Assembly (NCBI GenBank): GCA_947000775.1
Contig: CAMQGK010000565.1
Coordinates: 186,001-250,000 of the forward strand
Length of the DNA: 64,000 nucleotides
Direction of reading: 5' to 3'
Origin: Pterois miles
Lineage: Eukaryota; Chordata; Actinopteri; Perciformes; Scorpaenidae
Part shown: in pieces, positions 22,096 to 37,482 of the stretch
How the letters are laid out: every line of letters starts with the position of its first letter
Numbering within the stretch: the stretch's first letter is position 1
The notes under the pieces: model-generated
The model's database searches: none
Told to the model about the DNA's origin: nothing
Seen by the model: only the letters and a program-made list of their open reading frames with translations
Position numbers and translations under genes: made by a program

Positions 22096-25000
22096 CTTAC
22101 TGTGACTCGCTTACTCATTGTAAGAGCTGTTTCTCACTCTGAATGTTGTCTCGTGTTAATCATTTCTCATATTACAGTATGTATGCACACATACTATGGA
22201 CAGATTCTTTTAGAGCTGCTGAAATTATTAATTTATGACTCAATTAGATGATCAAGAGAAAATTCATTGTATTGTTAATTAATAGTGTCATTTATCAAGC
22301 AAAAAATCACTGGTTCGTCAGGTTTGAGAATTTGCTGCTTTCTCTTTCAAATAATGGTAACCGCAGGGAGAACTGCTCCACCCGTCTACATTTTTGCTAA
22401 GGTGCTGGAAACATAAACGAGTCCAAAAGATAATAGAAAAGATTTCCGCACACATGTTTCATAGACTAAATAATCAATCAGTTAATCAAGCAAATAATCA
22501 GCAGATCAGTCAATGAAAATAATTCTTTGTTGCCGGGTTAGATTCTATATAATGGCCCATATACAGTGCACTTTAATGGTTTTATATGGTCAAATGTCTT
22601 TTTGTATTTTTGAAATTTAGCCATTTTTAATCTAGAAATCTATAATGACTAGAGCCAGCTTGAATTTTGCACAGTCCGTGAAGGCATCAGAGCCACACAG
22701 CCTTGGAACTGTAACACTAAAATGATCTTGGAAGAGAATGAAAAAAATAACAGCTAAGGAGAGCTGGAGGGGCTTTTTTACTTCAAGATAAGAGTATATT
22801 AGAGTAGAAAAAGATACTGCAGCAGGCGTATGTTTCAGTGGAGAGAGAGTCAAGTGAGGTGCTTCACCACACTGCAGAGACGTGGCTGGTCACCACACTT
22901 GAGCGCAGCTTTTTCATAATAAATGCTGAATCACGTTAATCTGCCAAACTGCATGTGTTGGTCGTGTTCCTGTTTGTTTGCATGCGCAACCAGTGTGGCC
23001 TTGTGTGTTTATCAATGCCCCGCCATGTCAAACTCATTCACACGCTGGTTGAGATCAGACACCCAGGGGAGTAACATTCTTGTCCCTCTCGTCTTCACAC
23101 TCGTCTTATAATCTGGGGCCAAGCCTTGATCTTGCGTCTGCTTAAATTAGAGACGTAAGTGAATGGATGATTGGACAGGAGAGTATGGGCTTGAGGGAGG
23201 AGATGAGAGGCAAACTGTAGGTCACACTTGTGACAACGAACAAAGGAAGCGTGAAGGAAGATCACTATTGCAGGCTATTTACTAACACGCAGGGCAAACA
23301 CACAGAGCAAAACCTCTTACACATCCATGGTCTATTGGACATCAATTTTAGAGGTCCTTGACATGAAAAAGTTTTTGAGATTGCCCTAAATATCTGTGTG
23401 CTGGATTTTTCCAACTTCCAACTATGACCATCGCCCACCTCATGCTCCTCTGAGCAAAACGTTTAACAAATAAATAAGTAAGTAGTTCTAATAGTATGCA
23501 TGGTTCTAATATTTTTATTGTTCAACACAGGACATTTCTGTTGAGACATTAAATTTATGATAATTTTGTTTTACTTTTATGTGGCGCTTTGTGTATGGAC
23601 GTTCAACCAGGGTCCAGTTTTCAGTCCAAAATGGCGGAGGCGTAACTTTGCTGCTGGGTGCTAACATTGCAATAGAATGAACAATTGACTTTCACGTCTT
23701 AGCAGTACACGTTCTTTGCCCCTCTCCTCCCAAAGAGCCCAGTCTGATCTGATAGCTCAGCTGCCCCACTATTGTGATTGGTCAACCATACCAAACTCTT
23801 CGGACTCCAGCTCCACTCTAACTAGCTTTGTTTTGAAGGCGTGCCAAACTAGCCGTTATGCAGATGTGTCACTTGGTGACATCATTACGTCACAGAAGAA
23901 AAGGCAGGACTTCAAGCAAGGCGTTTCAGGCAGTTCAGGAGCAGTGTTACTGTGGGGGAGAGTAGCTCCCTTTGGCGTGGACTTTGTGACTGCAGACCTT
24001 TTACATGCACAGAAAACTAAACACACTAAAGGAAGGGGAATAAGCACAAAAGCAGAGTAGGTCCCCTTTAAACAAGTTAAAGTAGCAAGCGACACTAGAT
24101 TTTAAAAATGACCCAACTGAAAAACTGCACCCAGTGTTGCCAACACTTTTCCAATGAAAGTAGCTTGCAACACTCGCTCTGAAAGTCCATAAATCTAGTG
24201 AGAAAGTCACCAAGTCAGCAACTCTGCCAGCCCATCCTTCTGGCCGTCCTCCAAAGCCACTCCCCCAAAATTATCGGTATGAACGTAAACATACCATTAT
24301 GAACGTAAACAACCAACATGGCTGTTATTAGTAGTCACAGCTGTCAAGCTGTACAACTCCGGTGAGGCAGAGAGCATGCAGACAGGCAGACAGTCCGTTC
24401 TATCATTTGATCCAGACCGAATCAAATGATTGGACAGGCTTATTACTGTCCAGCTTTATTTGTCAGAGCATTTGATGTATTGGTTGCTATCAGAATGTAA
24501 TTAGGATTTCAACAAAATTACCAAAAAACACATTTGAACACTACCAGCCCTTTCAGACTGCAGGTGGAGTGGTTTTGTTTGAATGTGAAATAAAAAAATA
24601 CAACACAAGTTCAAGTAAGTGCAAACAGGTCAGCTAAGTGGCAACAAACGTACATTACATTATTCTGTTCTGAATTCAAAACACAGCCCAGAAGTGCCTT
24701 ACTAATTAAGATGTATTGTTGGTGTGTGTTTGTTCGTGATTACGCCAGCAAGGATGATACATGGAGCAGGACATGACTATAGTATCTCTGAAGGTGCAGA
24801 TGGCATCCAGTCACAATAGAAAGAGACGGGGCATTGTTGCCTTTTAGCGAGAAGTGATGCATCGACAGAGGGGAGAAAGAAGAGTGAGGCGAAGTAGGGA
24901 AGTGAAGTGAAAGAAGAAGAGAGGAGTGCTGAGATGATGGAGTGTAATGACTCTCACCCAGCCCTGTCTCCATCTCCCAAGACCTCTGGCTGTCGCTGCC

Positions 25001-26633
25001 CAGATGACATATGCACTAATTAACAGCGCTGAGTCTCCTACTGGATATGGAAAGAGCTAAGAGTCCTCCTAACCAACACCCTAAAGGGACCATACTGATC
25101 ATTAGTATAGCTAACATGTTGGTTCCCTTGTAAACTGGATCATATTGTATATTCAAATCAAATGTATGTATGTATGTATGACCATATGATACAAAATAGT
25201 GGATGAGCTTAACAAGAGTGTCCTGTCACCAGATACTACTGTACGGGTTAATTTGACAGACAGACTAAATGAACAGCCTCTGTCTTTTTCTCCTGGCTCT
25301 CTGCTCTCTGACTTTCCTTTTGTTTGGCCAGACTCCAAGAAGATAGTGGGTGCAAAACATGTTTCTCTGTATTTCATAGCACAGTTAAAGCAGCCATTTA
25401 TAATAGGTGAGCAGCATGTTAGCGCCTGACGTGTAAACGACTACCTCGCCGTCTCTTTATACCTCCCCCTTACTGAGTCTGTTTAGCCCTGCTTCTCTTT
25501 CTGTCTACAGCTTTATCTCAATATGATACTAACAAAAACTATAACCCTCTGTATCCACAACCTTAGCCTGTTTCCAACTACACTATCTGTTCTTTGGCTC
25601 TAAAGAAGTCTTTTAGTCCAAAGGTGTGTTTTCTATTGAGATTCAGTGATGAAATGGTCAACCTGCCAACACGGCACAAAAAACAGCACAATGTAACGGC
25701 ACAATGTAATGTAAAATTTCAAAAACTTAAAGCCAGGGAGAGCACATCTTACAGTGTTGTCAGAGGAGCACCAGAGTACAGCAGAAGACAAACACCATGT
25801 GATATTAAACATGACATCAGTGGCATCAGGCTACACATTACATTCACAGTAATACAGGACACCAGGTTTGCAGTTTCACATCAGAGAGATGTGTCACAGC
25901 GATGCACACACAAGAATGAATTGAGATGCATATTTATCAATAATCAAGCTAAATATATCCTTCAACTTTATTAGAGAACAGAGAAAATCGTTAATGAATG
26001 CATTAGTGCTGAAAACGCAAGAGCTACTTCTTCATTGGCAGTTTCTGAGTAACCCATATGTCACATTTTTCTATTCCTCATTTGTTCTTTTGTTCAGTCT
26101 CCTTCTTGCATCAGTGGAAAATATACAGACAACTATGCTTCTAACAACAACCATCTTTTTCTCATCCTCCTATCAGTCAACCATGAAACACTGCTGTTAG
26201 AAGTGAACACGTCATGAGGACGCATCTGGCTATGGACAAGCTAATATAAACAGAGCATGTCTCCATTTGTGTCCATCACAGTCAGCATCCACACGCATTC
26301 CTTGTAAAATAAGGCAGTCTGACCCCTTTAGGTAATCACATTCTACATCTACAGCTGAGCTCGCGCTCAACAGTTGACACACATCTGTTTGATATGAGGT
26401 ATTATCAGTTAAATGCTATGAACAAGCCTCCCTCTTTAATCTTGAGCCTTACTGGCTATGGGAAACTAACTGTAAGGCTATACACCAGGGTTTCTCTTAT
26501 TTTAATGGAGAAATCTGTTGAAGTCAGACACATTTAAATCCCTCCGCTCATAACAAAATAAATGCCCTTAAAGCACAATTTCTATTGTATTAAAACAGGC
26601 TGAAACACACATCCTTCTACTTAAAAATTCAAT

Positions 26634-26860
26634 GTTCATTCATGGGTGGTGCAGCGGTTAGCAGTTTGCATGTTCTCCCCATGTTAGTGTGGGTTTTCTC
26701 CGGGTTCTCCAGCTTCCTCCCACAGTCCAAAGACATGCAGTAATGTAAGCATGAATGGTTGTCTGTCTGGCCAGAGTGTACCCCACCTTCGCCCTGGGAT
26801 GGGCTCCAGCCCCCTGGAACCCCTAACGGGATAAGCGGTTGTAGGTGGATGGATGGATGT
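26634..26860 (+). mobile_element. SINE-type retroposon, internally deleted
   Basis: The head gggtggtgcagcggttagca carries a box-A-like motif. It is followed by tgcatgttctccccatg, cttcctcccacagtccaaag and atgggctccagccccc, and a tail ggatggatggatg. Compared with 47179-47552 the box B segment is missing. Confidence 0.8.
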
Positions 26861-29800
26861 TCATTCATTTCTTTATGAATGTGCAGGTTATAAGCTAGCC
26901 TATGCAATGAATGAAACAACCGTTACATTGGTTTCATTGTTAATTCTTCACTCTGATAAAGCACAAGCTCGGATTGAACGCTGGGCCCACCTCACCACCG
27001 TAACAGCAAACAGTGATAAGTGGGAGAGATCGGACATGGCCGAACCACGGATGTATAAAGACAACTGGATACAGCGTTGTAGGTGGGCTCCCATTCATTC
27101 CTATGAGAGTTGCTCAGCAGCACATGAAGCCAAAATGGCTAGACTGCCGAGTGATAAAGGACCCGGATCATCCATCAATCTTCCGTATCCATTCTCTGCC
27201 AGGTTCACTGAAATCCTCTAGGACATGTGGACCAAAACCCTGCTTGAGTCAATCTCTAAATCCCATAGCATCAAATGAACACACCACCCAAGGGTTTACA
27301 TCTGAACTACAGTATTACCACACCATACCCCCGAGACAAGGAGGGAAAAACAGCATTGATTCAATTAACTCAGATTAATGAGTTACCATCAACATCCAGA
27401 CACTTTGAAAGACACAGCGTGAACACACACTACACAGTCTATTCACACAGAAAATGCTGAGGTTGGACTTTCCCCAATTATGGACAATGGTGCGTGATTC
27501 ATGCTGTCCATTTGATACGAATAGTTGAGTTTAATTTGTGGTGAAGTGGCATGTTGTCAAGGAGAGCAGATCAGAAAGTTAGGGTATGTGGGCAACCTTG
27601 CTATACGTAACAGTAGTACATGATTCTCAGTGATAAAAAAGGCGTTTTAATGCCTATTTTATCTTGCTAACTAACATTATTATCTTCAGAGACAGCTGCA
27701 GTCATGCACAACAAGGATGTCCATATGGGGTGTCAATGAGTGTCAACTCTACCTGTTCTCAGTCTGCAGGCAAACGTTGCATATAATGAAGTAGCAGCCT
27801 AGTTGAAGGTCTGAACACTTTAAGAAGAGGGTGCATTTTGAAAAAGTGATGAAGAACAAAAGAGAGGGAGAGAATAGAGAGGGAAACCAAGGGAGTGCAT
27901 TAGTAACACTGTGAGCCAGGAAGAGAGGGAGAGATTACAGATCTGTAGATTGTTAGCTTCAAATTTAGCAGCTCTAAATGCTTAGACTAAGAGGAACCTT
28001 ATCTTTCATCTGCAGAGAACCCTGGACCTGAATGTGTAAAGACCTAGCAGGCTGTAATGTCCGCATCAGCATTCGATCTTGTTTATACTGTAAGTTCTTT
28101 CTTGAACTCTCCTCTCTGAACCCCTGTGAATCTCGAGTAATGAATCTAGTAGGTTTCTAATACAGTGTTACGTTGTTACACTCAGAACCACAGCTATAGA
28201 TGGAACTTTTGAGGCTTCAGTTCTTGCAGTAGCACTGGTGAGAAAGTGCTCAATCCCTAAATGGCAGGGTTGTCACGATTTCAATTCTACATCGAAAATT
28301 GATCGGAGGTAGCTTTCAATCTCGACCATGGAAATCAAAAGCAGGATGGGCAATTATTTTTTTCTCTCCTCTCCCGCCTACTCACATATAAAAGAAAAAC
28401 AGTTCTACTTCAGAAATATTACAGCCTTCTCACTCATGGTTAAAACTATGAACCAGCACAAAAATCACAATAACCAACATAAGCCATCATGTTCTGAACA
28501 AACACATTACACTGCAAATGCTAACAAAAGTAACATTTGCATTTTGGAACATAAACCCAGCACTCGGTCCTGTCGCGACGGTACTTCCTGCATGCCTGTG
28601 GCATTTGCCACTGCATGAATTAGCCTCGCTGCTAGCGGACTTTAGCTAGTTGGGTACTTTTTCTAGCATAGTCACAGCATCTCCCAACAGATCAACGCCA
28701 CGGTTGAATTTCAGCCTACACGCACATTTTTTTCAGCTCAACATTGTTGAATCAGAGCAGCTGATATTGATAGCAACGAGCTAGCTGACTGCTGAGCGCC
28801 GTCTCTCTGTCCAAAGCTCTGCCTCCTCCGCCTTTGGTGACACACAGCAAGCAAATGACAGAGGAAAAAAAGAGACAGAAACAACAAAACTGTATTTTGT
28901 GGATTACAGCACACTTGTAATGCACCGCAGAAGGATTTCTGTTTTGTTTTTGTGATCATTATGTACTAAGGTGGGTCACACAGATACATATATATCATAT
29001 TTTATACAATGGACTGCTGTAGTCTAATCTTTGAAACACTTTCTTCATTAAAAGGAAGTTCAGCTCTCTTTTTAAAGAAAATGACAGCTGTAAAACCGAT
29101 GATCTGCTGATCTTTATTAATCAAGACACCATAGTCTAACAATGTCATATATTAATCGAAAATTGAACCTTGAAGCACTTTGGAAAATTAGAGAAGAATG
29201 GGAGAACTTCATGACTCCCAAAATGCTCACACAATGCTCTGTGCATAGCACACACACCAACAAATGTACAGTACTTAGATGCCAGCATTAGTACAATGCT
29301 ATTCTTCAGCAGCCTCCTCTGCCAGGTTCTCTGAGCCAGACTCCCCGTCTGCCTCAGTCTCTCTTACACACACTGCATTTTAAATGTACACTTTATTTAT
29401 CTGCATTCCCTTGTGTAGGACCAAAGCATCACGACATCGAGGACTATCCTGCATCCTAACAACCATATCAGACAGGTGCGGCACAGCGCTGTCAGCAAAC
29501 ACACTGTAAACTTACAGGTTTTAAAGGAGGGAAGGTTTTTGTTTTACAGGACATATTTATCCTGCCTCTCAGCCTCTCTTTTTTTCACTTTAGCTTCTGT
29601 TTCCTTAAATTTGCATATCATCAGCCAGTTACTCTCAGGGTGTGCCAAGCAGCAGTGCACCCTAGCTGGTTGCCAAGGAAACTTGCTGAAATTTTCAAAT
29701 TGGCCAATAAGGCCCGTTGGTTAAAGCTTTTGAGCATATAAATTTCCTCCACCACTATTGAGTATGATGACTTCTCACTATACCCAGCTGTGTAGCAATG

Positions 29801-32800
29801 CCACAGTTCATTTAATGGACTCCATTTTTATTCCATTCCTTACTTGTTCAAACTTTCTATTTTCAAAAGGTAAGCTTATTAATAATTTATAAACTATACC
29901 ACCAAAACAAGCAATGCCATAGAATATTGGAGAAGGGCTTTGGGGAACTAAAGGCAAGCTGGAAAATGTCAAATAGTCATTATGAATTTCTGCTATTGTT
30001 TGCTTTTTATATGTATTTTCCACATTTGTGACTTTGGTATAGCATCTTCAATCTTAATAGTAACCAAGTTAATTTGGGCCTGTATGTATTGTGTTTCACT
30101 AATAATAGGCAGTTATTCGGTATTGTTCATTTATGTGGAAACTAGACTCCTCTTCAGAGAACTTGCTCTGAAAGGATTTGATTTATTTGTTTTTATGTTT
30201 ATGAATTATCTCATCTTTCATCCCAATTTGGACAGACGTTCTAAATGCATGATATTGAACTACAATTGGCTGTTAATAATCCTCTTTTTGTTTTGAACAG
30301 GTGATGACACTGGACTGAATGTCATGTGGGAAGGATTGCAATCGATACACTGTGAGGTCCAGCTTGAGCAGCAATGATTAGTTATTGTGATACTGTATAT
30401 ATTTTTCCTTACCTTCTATCCCTGTTATGGCACTCCCTGCCAGTCACACAGTATCTCTCTTTTTAATGCACAGGTATCGTGAAACAGTAACAGGAAGATT
30501 TCACTCTTTGTGAGGCCGACAAGATCGCATCTGTCCGCTCGATTGAGTCATCGATGTAATGGATAATGCATGTAATGTAATGATGATACAACAGTGAAGG
30601 AATCAAACATAATACATTTTAAATACTATTGGAAATAAGGAAAACTGGAAAAAGACTGTTTTGAATGAAAAAATCCCTTCTCCTTGCCATTTCTAAAGAT
30701 CTATATACAGTATACAGTGTTAATAGTTAATGCACTTTGGATTTACTCCCCAACATTCATCACTCCCAGGGGTTTGACACATTAAGTGCACTACTGATGC
30801 ATATAAAAAAGCTTGTTTTAGATTTTGTATGATGCCAAAAATGTGTTGCTGCTAGAGTAAAAGGAGCAGATATTACTTAATAACAGGTCTGAACAATTAA
30901 TTGCATTTGCGATAATATCGCGATATGAAAAAAGGGATTATCTAACCGCAAAAGCCTGCTATGGCATGTGGAAATTACTCAATATATATAATAATTTTTA
31001 CATGTTTACAAGGCCGGAAGTTCAACAAATCAGTCAATATACTACTGTGACTGAGGTAGTTCATATCAGTTCCCCTGATTTCATCATAACACAGAGGCCT
31101 GGCCTACAACAGTTTATGTTTAATCTATCTAATATTGTGCTGGTCATACTACAGAATGATTTATTGCTTGTGTTCACTGAAAATACAGAAGATAAGGAAC
31201 TTAACAAAAAAAATGCAATTAGATTATTTTCCAGAAAAGTTCAGCCCTACTTAACAATGTATCATCAATATGTAAAATAATATATGAACAGCTGCCAGAG
31301 TTTAAGGAACATCTTGTTAAAACTAATCCATACCCATACAACAGCTCTGTAATAAATCCTACATTCATATTTTGTCTATCCCATTTATATCAATGAGGAC
31401 AGACCAAATATTAGAAACACTTCTCAGTATCACACAATCGCACTACAGGCTTCAAAATGATCATCGAGCTGAATCAACACAATATCAACAAAATCTGAAC
31501 ATTAGAACCTTTATTAAAGGTGAGATTTACTCAGCATTGTTCCTCAACAGTTTTAGCCTGATGTACCTAATAAACTAACAACTTGAGGGGCGACTTCACA
31601 AAACAATTGCACGGCTTTTGCGGCACAAATAAGACAAATGAAACGGTGTACAGTGTACAGTAATTCTCAAAGCACCCGCAACGAGTGAAATTCATCCCTA
31701 ACTGTGCTGCCAAGCAAATAGCGTCTCGGTGCTCCTGTGCTATTTACAAGTATTTAAATTAGGCAATATGCATATATCTGGCCCCTTTCTATGCAAATGA
31801 GCCTCACTGCAAAAATAGTCCACTTCACAAAGATCAGCGCTAATAGCCACACACAGTTACAGTGAAATTATTAGCATCCTCAGAGAGTTGGTGGTAACTG
31901 AAGCGTGTTTATAAAAGGTGTCACGCCCAGACCCTCCAGTGATCATGGCAGAATGAATAATATTTTTTTCGTTTTGCCCTCTGTTTCAAATCATGACGTG
32001 CTTTTACAGTCTGAAGGTGGGTGTTTGAAAACACCAACAGCAATGACAGACTGGGATATTAAATTTTGTCTGTCACATTTAAATTTGAATTGGCTGAAGT
32101 TTTGAGGAATGCTTCCACACCTCATCAGTCAGGACCTGTAGCTTGTGGTCTGAAATTTCATTTTTCTTTCTCTCTGTCGTTATTGATGTAAAGGCATCAT
32201 GTATACTTTGCATAGATAATTGCAATCATGCAAAAAGGGCAAACTGCTCGCAGCTGCAAAACTTTACGAGCATGTTTGTGCTGTCAGATCATTAGCGCGA
32301 GTCGTGTGAATCGGACCTTGGGATGGGGCAGATAGAGGTCGCAATTCATGGCGCTATCAGCAGCCCACAAACCATTCGCCCGGAAGTGTATAGGCGAGGA
32401 CGTGTTGTTACCTATAATTTTTGCAGTTTAGTGAACATTTTGAATTAATCTCAAAAACTCACATTGTTGAGTTGTAGTGAAGCGTTCACCCATGCAGCAC
32501 AAAGTCATCACTCATAGGCGCATATTGCACATGGATCTGATTGCTCAGCCGTTACTCACACCGGCCACAGGAACCACCTGAATATTAAATCTCGCCTATA
32601 ATTGCTGAAGAAGTGCACATGCACCTCTGCATGCAGATGTGTACACATACAAAAACCATCCTATAAAGCAATAAGGTGACTGCAAAACGGCATGATACCG
32701 GAGGATACAACCAGAGTGGAGTCGACTAGAATCAGAGGTGAGACAGTGAGTGACGAGTCGCTCTTCTGCTGCTCCTTCAGATTTACTTCAACAGTGACTC

Positions 32801-33336
32801 CAGTTGTGAGTTGGTGTCATCAGGAAAAAGCAAGAAGCATATGACACATGTATAGCACATACTCCCATGGGTTAATGTGTGCACACAGAGACACGCAAAC
32901 ACACATAGACACACACACATCGCTTTGATTAAATATATTCAATATTTGTCAGAAGTGAAGGGCCGGTTCTGTCTTCCCATCTGCCTCACTCAGACGCTAC
33001 CGTGTTTTACGCATGCATAAACAGGCGTAGACATACACTAGCACACACTACAAATATCGATTAAAGTCCTCTTCTCCATTACTGTTGACAGGCGAGACTG
33101 AATATGTCAACAAGACCTATAGTTAACGTCAGTCACCGGGGAGTCACCACAAAGTTTATGAACACTCATAAAGACACACACATAAACATAACACCCACAT
33201 ATCTATACACATACACACACATATTTCCAGAGAAATAAATTATATGCTTATGCTTACGCCTGGTAAGGGTCAAATTTTCAGCAGTTTATGAAGGTTATAG
33301 AACATAGCTAAAAAGAGTCAGCTGATATATTGGAAT

Positions 33337-33662
33337 CAGGGCTGGGCAATATATTATTGTGATATGAGACTAGATATCATCTTAGATTTTGGATATCATA
33401 ATATGGCATAAGTGTTGTTTTTTCGGTTTTAAAGGCTGCATTACAGTAAAGTTACATAATTTCCTGAACTTATCAGGCTGTTCTAGCTGCTCTATTATTT
33501 ACCGTCACCCACTTAGTCATTATGTCCACATCAATGATGATTATTTATCAAAAATCACCAAGAGTCAATCCTATGATGTCATCTCTATATCAATATCGAG
33601 GTTTTTGGTAAAAAAAAAAAAAAAAAAATTGGGATATTTCATATTTACTTCTCCATAATGCA
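33337..33662 (+). mobile_element. MITE of the common fish 'gctgggcaatat' family
   Basis: The left end is cagggctgggcaatatatta; the body includes atgagactagatatcatctt, aaggctgcattacagtaaag and ctgttctagctgctctatta. I recognise the family as an abundant fish hAT-type MITE. Its right terminus, which should invert the left one, has decayed here after an A run at 33611-33628. Confidence 0.65.
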
Positions 33663-34427
33663 CTAATTATTCAAAATATTTAGAAATAATTTTATAATTT
33701 CACAATTAAACTTCTGAAAATTAAATAACAGTAATATTTATCATCCCCAAAAGTCCCAATGTCAAGTCTCTGAGTGCACAATGTGCATCCATGTGACCAA
33801 ATCAAGTTAAGATGGAGGAGCAAGCAGCTCCAGCTGGAATGAAAACATTGTGTAGGTCTCATGTAAAATAATGCGTGAACTCACCCTTAGAGAGGAAAAC
33901 CTTCCTCCTGAGTCTGAACACGAACATGTTTAAGATCCTAAATGTGGCTCACCATCACTTAAAAGCAAATGATAACTAACAAATGTAATTAGGTTCTTTG
34001 CAAAGCTTGCTGCAGGGTTGTAGCTTCAACCAAAAGCAATTAAGTTGTAATTATTGTTATACAGTGTTTGACTCTGTAAAGGGCCACAATAAGACAGCAA
34101 GAGAGGAAAACAAAGACAGTCTACCTTTGTAGCATACCTTTGAGCTACTTAAGAGAGACTCATTTCACTATGATTACAACGGCAGAGACTGATCTCCCCT
34201 GCTGTTAAGAGAAATGTAGCAGAGCATTATATTAGTGTAGCTTACCGAAAGTGTGTAAATTGCCAAGGAGTTTTCTTTTCTCATTGGCAGCAAGGCAGTG
34301 AGTACAATATTACTGTACTCACTGCAAGGATCGTGTTCAAAATTTCTTCAGGAGCTCTTGCCACAGTACATACAATCTCCATTCAGCTATACTGTACTGT
34401 CAGACAGATTATGTCTCATAAGTTTGG

Positions 34428-34510
34428 GTGTCCCAAATACCATTTTTTAGGCTTCGAAGCTTCGGTGACAAATATTCAAAGGTATCTGTTCTCTTTATAC
34501 ATCATGGTCG
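34428..34510 (-). repeat. Dispersed repeat C, terminal fragment, inverted
   Basis: The sequence gtgtcccaaataccattttt then aggcttcgaagcttcggt and attcaaaggtatc is the inverse of the right end at 14935-15000. Only the terminus is clear. Confidence 0.5.
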
Positions 34511-34969
34511 GTGACATTTGACTGTATTTTCAATAAATGCTGGTATAGGGGCACACTACAGTTGTAGCGTCAGGCTATTTGACCACGAGATGCGAGTAAC
34601 CGTTGGCTTGACTGCACGTTACCGCAACACAATAACATTTCCTGTCCATGACAGGAACCCAAAGTGTTTCCATATTTTACTGTATGTGCAGTGTTTATCA
34701 CTTTGGATTTAATACGTGATGGTTCAAGTCGTATCCTGCTGTTTTGTACTTCCTTGTTACAGCCAGCTGCGGGTTGTTCTGTTTGATGGATGCGGACCGG
34801 CGGATTTGACGTCTCGTTACTCAGACTACAGCAATAAAAGCAGTAACTTCCTTCTACCTCCGTGTAGACTCAAATGAAGCAAATATATTGATTTTGTCAT
34901 TATAAAATAGTTTCAAACTTGTAAAAAAAACATCAAGTTGAAAAGATTTTTTTTCCAACCATACCTATA

Positions 34970-35024
34970 TAAGTAAGTAAGTAAATAAATAAATAAATAA
35001 ATAAATAAATGAATGAATGAATAA
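34970..35024. repeat. (TAAG/AAAT/GAAT)n tetranucleotide repeat
   Basis: Successive tetramer runs aagt, aaat and gaat, a typical drifting microsatellite. Confidence 0.9.
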
Positions 35025-37482
35025 AACACCCAAATACTGATTTGGAGGTTGATCGCAACAGTCAAAGCTTGAAAGCACTTGGGTCAGTCCTTCATAAAAT
35101 ATTAGCAAAATACATGATTTCATCTCTTGGTGGAGGCCACAGCAGCCATCCAGTGCAGAAAAAAAAGAAATCACATATTAATATCTAGTCTTCTCTCCTT
35201 TCTGATTATAGAGATAATATTACAATGGTGAGAGTTGATCCCCCTGCACAAACACAATGAATTTCCAGCCCAGACCTGTAACAAAAGCTCAGCATGATTG
35301 GGCTAATATTAATGTCTCCATCTATTCCCAGGTTCCTCTCAGACTAGACGGAGAGAAAGAGATGGAGGAAAACAAACACAGAACAACGACGGAGAAGAAG
35401 AGAACGGGAAGAGGGACTATAATTGAGTTAACTCAAAAGATGAGCAGATCAATAAACCACTCACAGATTTAAATGAGAATTGGCTATCCACTAGTGAACA
35501 TTAATTGTTTTATGATTTAATTTATTAGTATCCAAATGCACTTTACCAAAAATGTTTATTCTCTTGTTATATCCCAGTCACAGTTATTTTCACTTTTCCT
35601 CCAATGTGAGACTGTTAGTATCCGCACTAAAGAAAGAACGAGCTTGAACCAGCATAATGCGAGTTAGAAATTAAGGTGAAAAGCTTCAGACTGGAAGTTA
35701 AACTGGTCTGTATTGGGACATACTGGTGCAGAAACATGTGTATTCTCTGTAAGAAGAGTGGTGGTAAAGCTGATTTAAAAACACACTTCTGCTTTGCCCA
35801 GCGCCCTCTCAGACATGCAAGAAAATGATACTAGTCTTGTTTCTACCCTCTGCCCCGTCTTTGCATTTTATTTCTTTAGGACCCGGTGGGCAGATGTAGG
35901 GGAAGAGGGATTGATGGCAAGTGAGATGAGAATAAGGGGAAGGGTGTCACACTGGGTCAAATCTCTCCCCAGCTCTCCCTCTGTGGCTATTGTGGGCAAA
36001 TGGAGGCAGGAATATGCTAGCCACGTTTTGTGCCCCTGCTGCCACTGCGAACGAAGCTAAAAATAGCAACATGGGGTCGCGGGAGGCTTTCCAGAGAGAT
36101 GCCCACCAATCACTGATACAACATTGCATACGTCAATCTGTGTGCGAGTTTATTTGGAGGAAATGTCAAACCACCGTTGCGTGTAAGACTCAAGTCAGAT
36201 GCGGAGAGGACATGAAGTGTGGATTAAAGATAGTGGAAAAGGAGGCAAAAGAAGCACCTGTACAGTCTGATGTGAAAAGTTATTAGAAAAAAGATTCATA
36301 GACAACGGAAGAAAAAGTTAATCTGCTGGTCTGCTACTATGACAGAAAGCCCAGTGAAATACTGCAGACAGACCATCATCTGTATCAAACTCTACATTAA
36401 TGAGCATTCTAAAATAGGAAAAATAAAGCCGTTATCATCACAATTGGAAAATGATGAGTACTGAGGCAATGTCACAATCGCCTCTATCACTATACCCCAC
36501 GCAAACAATGTGTTTGTCAGCCACAAAATCAGGAGAGCAACATACAACCAGTGTCCGCCGTGGGCAACTAGAAGGTGTAATGACCACGAACAAGTCCTGG
36601 TGACTGAAGAAATACAGCTGGATGTCCATAACTGAGGCCCTGGAGACTGCTTAACAAAAGGTTCACAATGCTGGCAACCAACTATGGAAACACAGAGAAT
36701 CACAGGCCAAAACGATAAAAGCTCTGATCACAAGAAAACAATCCGCTGTGCAATACCAGCTGCAGAGCAGTGATGTAGCTACAGTAGACCGACCAAGAAC
36801 TGAAGCTAAAGACTACTGATAGAGCATATGGGAAAAAACAATCATCAAATAACACCAATGATCAATGGATAACACATCTGAAAGCAGACTATATTCTCCC
36901 CGAGCACGAACCATTACAGCAGCAGACATCTACAACAGGTACAACAAGAATTTGATAACATGAGAGTCTCTTAAAGGAACTGACAGCACTGGATGGTGCC
37001 GAGTACAGATCTAGGGCTGTTGGGCAATGTATACAGTACCATGAGATTATAGAGATCTGTCAACTGGTAGAGATTTTGCTATTTTGACTGAGATATGTAT
37101 TCCTTTAATATCTGGTTGTTTTAAGCCATTATGGGTGCTGCTGCAAATACATGGTCAAGGTTGCTTCATTGCAAGCCTTTTTTGTCATCTATGGGATGAA
37201 GTTTCTTGATTGTCACCTATTCGATTCACTAAATTAGCCAAAAACTGATTTTCCCTTTACCATTTTGATAATTTATCTATAAATAGTTTCTCAATTGAAT
37301 TTCCAGGAAAATTACTACTTCATGAAATCAAATAGATATATCTAATTTGACATAGACTTTAATATATTCTGCAAGATTTTTGTCATTATGGTTAGTGAAG
37401 CACTGGGGAAGAATCTGAAACACAAAATGTGAAGGTTTTTGCTTTCAAACATTTACAGCAACAATCCTATACTCATTGTATT

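Noticed and set aside
36392..36703. Two overlapping minus-strand frames of 103 and 63 codons
   Set aside because: No recognisable motif, no splice context in phase with SHANK, and frames of this length are common by chance in the window.
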